Shown here: positions 54,800 to 64,000 of the stretch, piece by piece | Layout of the letters: each line of letters begins with the position of its first letter | How positions within the stretch are numbered: the first letter of the stretch is position 1 | Assembly (NCBI GenBank): GCA_949317995.1 | Contig: OX439038.1 | Span: 75,154,659-75,218,658 of the forward strand | DNA length: 64,000 nt | Source of the DNA: Acholoe squamosa | Lineage: Eukaryota; Annelida; Polychaeta; Phyllodocida; Polynoidae | Direction: 5' to 3' | Made by a program: the position numbers and the translations under genes | Notes under the pieces: generated by a model | Database searches by the model: none | What the model saw: only the letters and a program-made list of their open reading frames with translations | What the model was told of the DNA's origin: nothing

Positions 54800-57700
54800 G
54801 AGTGTCTTATGGTCTGTGAGCCAGGCATCTAATGACCCACTACAACACATGCGAAAGTCAACACCAGTCTTTTCCAATTAACCTAAGGCCAGTATTCCCT
54901 TGGATTTGATTGTGATATCAACCATAGTAAAGAAGATTTGAATGCTCCTGATCTCTCAGTCTTTATGATTTTATAGGCAGCATAGTGCTTATTGCATTAT
55001 GCCGATTTTTAATCATTATGCATAAGTCTAAATGCAGCTCTATTTAGTCTAATCTCCAAGGCTGCATCCATGATTTATGCCAACCCTTCAGCACTGTACC
55101 AATACTGCAGGGCGTGAATTGAATATAATTGCCACCCATATGAGTTGCTTCTCCCTCTTGAATAAAAAGGCTAATAAATAAACAAATGACATACCTGTTT
55201 ACAGATTATCTCCAGGACAAACTTCAGTGGTATTCACGCCAGTGGAATAGCCAATAGGTCATAAGTCTACATAACACATGTATACCCAACTGGCTGTTGT
55301 TGCCATCCTCTGCCATCCTAATTGATACTACTCCTGAGAAGAATTAAATTCTGTATGCAACACATCTGATGAATATTTACTGTTACTGCCTAATTTGAAA
55401 GTGCTAGATCTTATATTTGGCTGGTATGAAGAGGGGGAGACTTGTGCTCCATTGAAATGTTGAATACTATTAATTTAAAGATGATTGTCTAAATACATGA
55501 ATGACAATAGGGCACTTCAATAAAAAAAAGAAAAGTATAGTGGATGAATTGATTACAAACTAGCAAATGAATAAAAGAGTCTTGACCTATGTAAAGATAA
55601 TGACAGTCTTAACCTGATTCTGGCATGCAGTAAGTTAAAAATCCTGGTCAGTAGAACCCAGGTGTTGAAGAAGGCCCTTTTGTTGTACAGGTATTAACTG
55701 AGTAATTGATACAGTTGATGAAATATAGATGTCTGTCATCAAACAGCTTTTGTAAATCTAAAATTTCCTGGGTAAAAAAGAAATGCTTTTGTAAATAGTT
55801 TAAACATTCGTCAAGGTCTGAAGAATGCCTTTTGGACATTCAAACAGGTTATTGAGAGGTTAATACATTGCATCTAAGACACTAAATCTTGCCCATAATG
55901 TAATGAATAGATAAACCATTGGTCCCATTGGTATACATCCCACCTTGTTGACTTTGTCAGATAACGGCCCAATGGCAGCACTCTATGCCCTTGCACAGCA
56001 ACCCCTTTTTAGTGTCACTAAGACTAACAAGCAGAACATGTAGGCATTGGGGCACTGGGGGCTCAGGTATCCCATGATTTCCTCGTAAGGCTGACAGTTG
56101 TAAACAGAAAGTCCCTCAGGATGGCATTTCTTAACATGCGATGGCTTGAGTTATTTAAGTCATACTTGAAGCATCCTAAATGACTATATTACAGCCTAGT
56201 CCTACAGAGCAATTATAAGGCGTCTAGTCATACTTCCATAGAGCTCAGAGTAATTTCCTCAACCGGTCCCATGCTGTTTGCAGTAGTAGCATCTTAAGAA
56301 ATGCCCTCCTAGGCTATCAGAATCAATAAACCTTTTCAGCAAATTCATGTTAAGGCAGTAGTCATAGATTGAATTTGCCCTAGGTTTGGCAGACCTTTTG
56401 CCTGTGATGATAAGAAGATATTAAAAGCACCCCTCACTTCAGCCTCACTTCAGCCTCCTGTTTGACACAGAGAGAAGGGTGCTGTTGACCCACTCCCATC
56501 TCAATGCACACCCAAGGCAAACACCACTGGGCTAGCCCATGTGTTTGCTGTGATTGAGAGAATCAACTGAAAGCCCCAAAGACTGGACAGCTATCGATCA
56601 ATGTGGATTTTTTGGTGAATTGAGAGGAAAGTGTTGTCAATAGGTAGGGGATGTGTGAGGAGGTCAGACAACTCTTATGTGAGGGGGGAAGGCTATCCAC
56701 AGATTTAAATCTATCCTAAAAGATATGAGGTTAAACTCTCCTGTGAGGGCATGTCAGTAATGTTTAAGGAAAAACAACACTTTTTTAAAAGAAGAGAGAA
56801 AGTACTACATGTAGAGATTGCTTTGTTGTTGCTTTCCCTCTTATGACACTAGACTCTCCCGACTAGACTAACATCAAATATGCACATTTTATTCTTTGTA
56901 TGATTGAGCGTGATCAATTTATAATTATATTGTTATCATTAACACAAATCAATAGATCACAATACACAATCTATTACCCTGATTAATTACCTGTATTTCA
57001 ATGATACATATCAAGTGAGAGTCCAAAGAAACTATGAACGCAGCCTGCTTGTACAACTACTTTCAAATAATAGATTATTTATGACAGCAGGTTAGTAAAC
57101 AATCTTGTACTAGCACTATGAGTATCATGGAATCCTCTTTTGCTTTGATAGCTTGAAGCAGTAACAAAATAATGTCCTGTTCGTCACTTTGTGGGCTCAG
57201 AAATCAAACATCCCTCCTGAACCACATTACCATGGATTGAAGAACCTAGATTTATTCAAAAGACCCAAAGCTAGAGTTCCCCTCATCCAGGTTTTGTTCA
57301 AACAAAATGGCTCCTCAGAGGCTTCCTCTTAAAATGTTTTTGGACATATGTAACATTTAGGTGTCTCTCACTTGTGGGAGCTGCACACTACCCAATACCT
57401 AATTTCAGTCAAATAACTTAGGCCTGGTCTTGGCAGAAAGATTTGCTTTCAGCTCAGACCTAAGCAAGGTTTTCTACATGTATGGAAAGTTGAAAATAAA
57501 AATTGGCCAAGAGGAAAGAAAAAACTGATAATTTATAAAAGTGAATAGATCTAACTATGACGATGTAAAAGTGATGCCACATGTACAAATATACTTCATT
57601 TCAAACTAATCCTGATTTACTTTGGACAGACACAGTCCTTAAAACTAGGTCTGCAGGCAGTAGCAGGTACATATGCTAGAACCCTACTGTTCACCTCTCC

Positions 57701-57926
57701 CTGCCATACCCACCAACCACTCACAGAGAGGTGTTTATCCATACTTTACATCAGTGCTAGGCCTTTTACTCTAAGTCAAGGCTTGTGAACACTGGTCAGG
57801 GGTGTCTAAGTAGGTAATAAAACTTGCACTTCCTGTGTAGAGTTTGTGATGTAGTGTAGTTTTCTGCAACTGGAATTACCCCTTAAATTTGCAACATAAG
57901 TATAGGCTGCAACCATCCTGTCCCAC
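54800..57926 (+). repeat. Long duplicated segment, second copy, part 1
   Basis: Paralogue of 43,110-46,500; the ordered matches are given there. Block M is at 54,815-54,980. A minus-strand frame at 55,648-55,839 is unsupported. Confidence 0.75.
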
Positions 57927-58145
57927 TTAGGGTCACTCACCCCTGACTCGACCACTAAAGTCAACCACCTGGGTTATTGTCTTTCAGATAGCATATTGCT
58001 ACCGGTTGATTTTGCACCATTAACTACAATATTCACCTGACACCAAAAATCCTAGATTATTGTGAAAATAAGTTGAAATAAGGTGTGATGGTTGACTTAA
58101 GGTACCAACACGACTAGTGGTCGAGTCAGGGGCGAGTTACCCTAA
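57927..58145. mobile_element. 219-bp MITE, TTAGGGT ends, copy 2
   Basis: TTAGGGTCACTCACCCCTGA at the left and the complement of the right end (TTAGGGTAACTCGCCCCTGA) start a TIR that continues CTCGACCACTA on both arms, about 35 bp with three mismatches. Subterminal AGTCAACCA words also pair. No target duplication is evident (CCCAC left, ATGTT right). It interrupts the duplicated segment, and the counterpart near 46.2 kb lacks it. Confidence 0.85.
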
Positions 58146-59900
58146 ATGTTATTTCTAAGGCTGTTATACAGGCACACACATGGAGGATGGAACACTTGTA
58201 AACATAAATGTTTACCATGAGCGACAAGAGATCAACTATGGTTATTTACTCTGTTTTCTGTAGAGTAATGTAGCATGAAAATAGCATATTTAGTATGGAT
58301 CCATTAATTAGAATATCTATAAGCTGAATACTGGAATTTGATTTTCCAGTAGATGCTACTTTGATAAGATGTCATTCAAATGTCTTTAGCTCAGTACTTC
58401 ACAAAATTATTTTTCCCTCAATAAAGACAAGACACATGCCCCATTTGAAGTGCTTGTCACATATAATTTGACTACCATGTTATTCTCTACTCTATTCTGA
58501 GCACTCGGTCTGACACAAAGACTTCTAGTGTCACTTTTAAGGATGCCTTAGATTTTATAGTCCATGTTCATTTGTCATAACAATCTGCCAATGTAACTCC
58601 ATTGAGGAACATGTTGTAAAAGCCTGTTTGTATTAGGCATCCTGTATTTTGGGATTGCATCAACCCTTTAGGGCTATATGATGTACACCTGCAAAAAACC
58701 TGCTGGGGCTATTCAAAGGCTCACATAGCGTTTGCATATATTCTGCAGTCCCCTTGGTATCTAGTCTGGGTATGGGTATACCAAGAAGAAGACAGGGTCC
58801 AGACAAATAGTAGGGCCACCAGAGTGTGTTTCAATGTTGGCCAGTGGGTTAGATCCAAACTGCTACTATTCCATCTTCAGTATTACTCTAAGGAGGACAT
58901 CCCCTGCGTACATGTCATCCCTTTCCCTTTGACATTCCATATTCATAACTAGTTAAATCAAAAGAGTATATACTGCAATGAATTATTCCCATTCAGAATG
59001 AAAATAAGCTGACCACCCATGTTTCTTGTCCAAGGAAAACAATGGGCAACACATCTGGCTAAACACCACAAAATAGTATGAATGAATGAGGCATTCCCTC
59101 AGGCCTCACCAGAATCCCATCATTTTGATCTTATGGTTCTCATATTTTCAGCATAGCAGGCACCAGAGACTCATCTGTTCTAGATCATTTGCCCCTAATT
59201 GTTTGCATTACTGTCAATAAACTTCTGCCAGAAGGAGCTCAACATGCTATCCGTTTATGACCCCAGTGCTCCCCTGTGAGCCTCTGCCAGTAGTAAACTG
59301 CTCAGGTCATAGGGGAAGGTCAGGTGAGCTGCTCATTGATTGCAGCACGGGTCACAATCCACTAACAGTTTGTGATCATAGAATGGGCTGCATAAGCTGA
59401 GAGAAGGTCCATCTCTATGACACAAGATACAGTAATATTAAAACAGACATAGTTATTCTATTAATTTAATAAACAATTATGTTTTCTTCCAGCATTATAG
59501 ATATAAAATCCTTCATATAAAGCCATCCATTGGCATCAATACCATCTCTCAGTACATAATAATGTAATGGAGAACAATTGACATTATTATTACGTACCAT
59601 CTACGGGAAATCATTATATCATCTAGTAGCCCCTTTACACCCACATAATGTAAGTGAGTTGCAAGTCCACCAGATGATGCTGTCACAAAATACATGTATA
59701 TAATTTTTTATAGTACCAGAGCAGCCTCTATGTTATTATGAATGGTAAACCTCACTTACACCTGACATTTTCTCACTACCCATGGACATGACTTGTTAAT
59801 GTAGTCATCAATTCAAGTTTTATGCAGAATCTTCACATCCACTCCTTTATCTCTGATACTGAGAGTCTCCCCTGAATACAGCATTTCTAGCTCTACAGGA
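58146..59900 (+). repeat. Long duplicated segment, second copy, part 2
   Basis: Paralogue of 46,200-46,550 and 47,500-50,110 without the LINE and the GGTC MITE. 59,515-59,660 and 59,755-59,830 correspond to 49,800-49,950 and 50,015-50,090. No gene is seen. Confidence 0.7.
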
Positions 59901-61329
59901 TTGCTAAAGGCCTAAAGGGCCATCATGAAACATTTACATATACTACAGTACATAAAAGGGGTGGTTATACTGCAGTGATGAATGTTTGATTTATTAACAT
60001 AGCAAATGTTACTTTCGGGCAACATGCCATGCTTAATTTGTTAAGCTGGTGGTCCATCTTAGTTAAAGATATGTCACCACAGGATGCATAGCAAAAACAA
60101 AGACAAGTATGTCAAAGGTTGAGGCTTCCTTATAGGCACATGCTGTCAGAAGGAGAGTCTTTACAGAACAATGTTCTATGCTTGGTTTCTGTGGATACTT
60201 CATCCACTTTCTTTAGGCTTCACAAAACGATTTTCCTATAGCATGTTTTGATTACAAGACTTTGCTTTGATTTCTTTTATTTGCATTAGTCCCTCTTTGG
60301 TGACTTCAAAAACGGCCTTCAAAAAGCCTTTTCATAGACACTGCCGATTCATGATCAGAGGAAATTCAACAGCCTAACATCAAAATAAATTATAATTAAA
60401 ATTAAAATATTTTGCGTTGGTCCTTGGAGACTTCAGCCAGTGGAATGGCAGTAGGAACCTTGTATCCGTAATCATTTTGATGTATTTTGATTCTCGTGAA
60501 TAGAAAAAAGGCTTTCTACATTATCTTTAAAGCCTGCAATACATGAAGACACAGAGACATCCAGCCTAATCCTCTTTGCAAGAATAGGATGGAACATAGA
60601 CTCCGCAATTGTAGGCCTCATTGCATAAAGCAACTGTGATAGGCTAATTGATAATCAACTGTCACATGTCTTCATCATTAAGGCTTTTATCCAATGGACC
60701 TGGCTGAACTTCTGTGAAAAGACATGGCCAGATACAGCCAGCTACATGTAATCCTTTGTAAACATAAAGTACCTTAAGACATGCAAGCGCAACACAAAAA
60801 CTGGAGCTGCTAAAAAGAGGATCTACCTTAAGCCACTGTGTGTTAGGGATTGATTCTGTGAGCACGGTGCCTATAAACATACAGAAAGATGGTCTTACAG
60901 AATACATTGCATTTATTGATAATTAAAGAAAGTAAAACAACCTGTTTGAAAAAGAAAAACCTTACCTGCGATATTCATATGAAGTATATTCTGTGCCCCC
61001 AGACCACATACAGTGGTATAGAAAGAGAGTAGGAAAAAATGGGAATGTGAAGCACCACTAAGAGCCTTGGGCAGTTGGTTTATGGGATGTATTGCTCCTC
61101 CAGGTTCATGTTCCTTTTCAACATTTTGGGCCATTGGGTAATTCATACGCATTATCGCATTATGCTGAACAGAGTAGACTACTCAGAAGAATCAATATGT
61201 TAACTGTAACTGTGAGGCTTTAACACAGCCCTGCGTGACCATGGATGTTGTCATAATGGATAGTTGAATGGCACGGATTCACGGAGTGCTGCAGCAATTC
61301 ACTGCCTCTCAGTGCCCTTTTACTGTGGC
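59901..61329. other. No gene recognised
   Basis: AT-rich sequence with two short minus-strand frames (60,662-60,907 and 60,913-61,152, about 80 codons each) lacking recognisable domains. I find no duplicated counterpart in the window. Confidence 0.4.
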
Positions 61330-61880
61330 GTTTTAAGGGTTGATTCAACGTCAGGCAATATTTCCGCCAGGCACCAAAAGTCAAGGAAAAAGTTGACTGT
61401 AGACTGAAAAAGTTTTGGAGAAACTTTTTGGAGTCAAAATATTGTACTTTCTAAGTAAAAAATCTTTTCTGTCAGCCTTTTGACTGACGGACCACATATG
61501 ATTAAGAACGTTGTGAAAAAGTCAACTTTTCCTAACTATTTAGCAGAATGACAGTCAGTTGAAGCAGTTTTCAGTCAAAGTTAAACTTTTCCCGTGAGCT
61601 TTTGACTTTGTTTCAATATTTCAAAAATATCTTTTAGTCAGATTTTGTCAGTTCGGGCCTGACTTTTGACTTTTTCAGTCAAGTCAGACTTTTCCAGTCA
61701 ACTTTTCCATTGACTGACGGCCAGTAGAATCAGGTGTATTGACCTCAAAAGTGGACTGAAAAAGTCTGAAAGATTGACTGAAAAAGTCAACTTCACAATG
61801 GAATCAGGTACCACTTATTCAGTAAGACTTTTTCAGTCGACTAATCTGGACTCTGACTTTTACTGACTGAAATGGAATAA
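61330..61880. mobile_element. Fold-back-type element with GACTTTTTCAGTC repeats
   Basis: At least eight copies or near-copies of GACTGAAAAAGTC and its complement occur in about 480 bp, in both orientations (e.g. 61,403, 61,514, 61,668, 61,753, 61,776, 61,826). TTGACTGACGG occurs at 61,484 and 61,714. Pairing of these words would give an extensive stem structure. The outer ends are not resolved; 61,338 (TTGATTCAACG) and 61,870 are estimates. No coding capacity. Confidence 0.6.
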
Positions 61881-63055
61881 GGCCTTAAGCCGTTTACCTA
61901 CACCCCCACCTTAATCCTCCCATGTCGAAGCTACATGATAGATAAAAAGTATTATGCCCATTTCACTTCATGAAACAAAATAGCAGCCCCCGGCAGAATT
62001 TCTATTGTTTTGAAGATCATCCATGCATCAACAAATGGTACACTGAAGCACTACAATAGCCACTAAAGGTTACTGTAGTGGCATGATTCAACGCCAGAAT
62101 AAGCACTGGTCTTGGATAAATGCTACAGTTACCATTTTGGCATTGAAGAACATACTATAAGTTTTGTCTTGAACAAGCGCCAGTCTTCAATCAGACATGG
62201 GATTTTAGCCTGGTTGCAATCTCTGAGTACCAGGGTTATTATCGAGACCACTACAATAACCTGGTATTCTCGCTTTACAGGACGTGAAATATGGGAACAT
62301 GTTAACTATGTTTTCCAGATTTTTTTATATGAACAATTAAAACTCTCACATCTGTAAGGATAATGTAATCGTCAACATGATTACTGCTACAAAACCACTT
62401 TCAGTAAAAGTGCTCAAAGCAAGAGACAGCAAGGAGCGAATCTCCTCAACAGGAACACCACATGGTATAACATTATTATCTGAGAGAAGATCCATGCAGC
62501 TTGAAATTATCTAGGAAATGAAAGAAAATACCCATTGAGAACATTTTAGCGTTTGGATCCTCAGCTAATAGATACAAAACATGAATGATGCTTCACAGAG
62601 CAGGTGATACCTGGATACTAAGGCATATAAATAGGTATAATTGACTGAACAGCTGCAGTGGTAATTGTACAACCCAATATCCCAAATAACAGAATGGATG
62701 TTTTGCCATTTATGATGGGCACTTTTTTTTTGGACTCGCTCATTGCATCAAAGAACTGTTATGTTCATTTAAGTGAAGCTATAGAGCAGACCAAGTTTTA
62801 TTAGCTTTTTCAACAACAAAATAAGGAACAGCAACTACAAAACACAAAACATGACAATAGTCAATTTGTACAAGATCAACAACATTGGAGAGTTCAGGAG
62901 CTGGTCGACTGATCATACACACATGCATTTTTGTTATAAGATAGTATAAGATATAATGTACTGGTATAGTAGCTAAGGTTTACATAACATTTGACATTCA
63001 TGTTAGTGTATTAGGCAGTAACATAATGGTAATTAGGATTCAACACAATTATCTG
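61881..63055. other. No gene recognised
   Basis: Contains a short inverted pair, CCAGGGTTATT / AATAACCTGG (near 62,230-62,265), and an 81-codon plus frame at 62,112-62,357 without a recognisable domain. GATTCAACGCCAG at 62,084 recalls GATTCAACGTCAG at 61,339, which may relate this stretch to the fold-back element. Confidence 0.4.
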
Positions 63056-63135
63056 GAAGCGGCGCGGTAACTACACCTGCTTCATATACTAGTTGTAACC
63101 AATTTTCAATTTCTGCCTCAAATTGTCTAACTATT
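63056..63135 (-). pseudogene. LINE 3' end, same family as 4.5 kb
   Basis: The complement contains GAAAATTGGTTACAACTAG and GAAGCAGGTGTAGTTACCGC, then GCCGCTTCC. It aligns with the 3' UTR of the 4,515-4,850 LINE (GCAGGTGTGGAAACTGCGCC, GCCGCTTC). Only the extreme 3' end is recognisable; how far it extends leftward cannot be said. Confidence 0.6.
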
Positions 63136-63413
63136 GCATTAAATCGTTTAGTACTGTATGAATACTCGTGTCACCAGTGCATACCTATAAATGCTGTTTG
63201 ATTCTATCATGAATGAGTTAATTAATATAGTCTTGAAGCATTAGTATGGTTCATCAGTGCTGTTGAAGTGTTGGTCAGTGATGCACCCCATCATGATGAC
63301 AAAGGAACATAAACCTTAGGACCATGATCTTTAATGCAAACAAGGAGGCTGTAGAAATTGTTACCCTTTCCTCACAAATGAATTAATAACGCTATAGTGA
63401 ACAAGTAAGCAAT

Positions 63414-63450
63414 GATAATTACACTCGGGCTATGTCCTCGTGTAATTATC
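63414..63450. other. 37-nt palindromic hairpin
   Basis: GATAATTACAC (63,414-63,424) and GTGTAATTATC (63,440-63,450) pair perfectly and the pairing extends partly inward (TCGGGC / GTCCTCG). Likely the centre or relic of a small palindromic element. Confidence 0.55.
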
Positions 63451-63726
63451 CTTCACTAACACACACGCGTCATGCATTATCCATTGACTACTTATTTTAT
63501 TCCACGAAACCAATAGATAATCAATAAAATACCAATAAATTCAATGCATCTCGTGGTTATAAATGTATGTACACGATCAGTACACACACCTCGGCGCCCG
63601 GGGGGTCACAACCCAGGATGCTGGGGATTTTCACACTTTGAATGTATAGTAGTTATATGTGAGTGACCTCCCCGGGCTTTGTATCATATCCAGACCTGGT
63701 TCTAGCCAGCCACCACCAGTCAGTCC

Positions 63727-63990
63727 CTGTGGCGCTTTGCATAGGGAGTTGGACTAGGGATCGAAGACTGCAGGTTCGAGCCCTGCCCTGGCCTTGAAAA
63801 TTTTGTGGGTTTTAACATGTAACATATGACATGTAAGGACATGAGAGGCGTGCAGGTTATCCATGGATAAAGGCACGGCCTTCATGGTGTGCAATATCGA
63901 CAGGGATGTGTATGGGAATATCCAGGAAAAGCACTGAGAATCCCAGAAATCGTGGAATAAGGTCAGATACATACAGGGCAATGTGTTCAT
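63727..63990 (+). mobile_element. tRNA-derived SINE (head and body, to window edge)
   Basis: GTGGCGCTTTGCATAGGG (63,729-63,746) can serve as an A-box region. GGTTCGAGCCC (63,773-63,783) is an exact B box followed by TGCCC. A GC-richer body follows, reaching the window edge region. The cloverleaf is not complete, so it is a SINE rather than a tRNA gene. It is not obviously the same family as the SINE head at 2,128. Nothing coding is seen in it; a minus frame across it is incidental. Confidence 0.6.
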
Positions 63991-64000
63991 TATACTATAC

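Noticed and set aside
63727-63800. Functional tRNA gene
   Set aside because: Only the A- and B-box regions are recognisable; acceptor and anticodon stems do not form, so it is a SINE head.

Overview
This window looks like animal nuclear DNA that is intergenic or lies inside a very long intron. It is AT-rich and carries (AT)n and (ATT)n microsatellites. It holds decayed, 5'-truncated LINEs, tRNA-derived SINE heads and many short terminal-inverted-repeat (TIR) DNA transposons without coding capacity. No open reading frame exceeds 186 codons, and the longest recognisable ones are pieces of LINE reverse transcriptase. I see no host protein gene, rRNA, functional tRNA, CRISPR array or prokaryotic gene organisation. 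A marine invertebrate would fit the repeat mix, but the sequence does not fix the species.

Layout. 1-2.6 kb is a minus-strand LINE broken by a 108-bp near-perfect palindrome and a 1.1-kb TIR element with inverted modules and a tRNA-like SINE head. 2.6-12.3 kb is decayed duplicated sequence with two more LINE remnants (4.5-4.85 and 5.2-5.5 kb), a 1.6-kb fold-back element (7.5-9.1 kb) whose loop carries a ~180-bp tandem repeat with RFX/X-box-like palindromes, and a pogo/Tigger-like MITE (10.1 kb). 12.8-30.6 kb is an array of ancient tandem duplications (unit about 6-8 kb, diverged) sprinkled with at least six MITE types. Inside it a younger duplication (16.64-20.51 kb) shows a clean deletion and a clean MITE insertion. 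30.6-43 kb holds further degenerate units, the three large microsatellites, a poly(A)-tailed LINE (38.9-40.4 kb) and a TIR element with a 148-bp internal duplication (40.66-41.71 kb). 43-50.1 kb and 54.8-59.9 kb are two copies of a long block; with 35.1-37.4 versus 51.1-53.1 kb they indicate an older duplication of about 11-16 kb. 60-64 kb holds a fold-back element rich in a GACTTTTTCAGTC motif, a LINE 3' end, a small palindrome and a second tRNA-like SINE head at the right edge.

There is no gene network to describe. What the window offers is a record of duplication and transposition: several paralogous segments act as natural empty-site controls that fix transposon boundaries and target-site duplications. 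All alignments were made by eye, so coordinates of diverged blocks are approximate and no percent identities are given.
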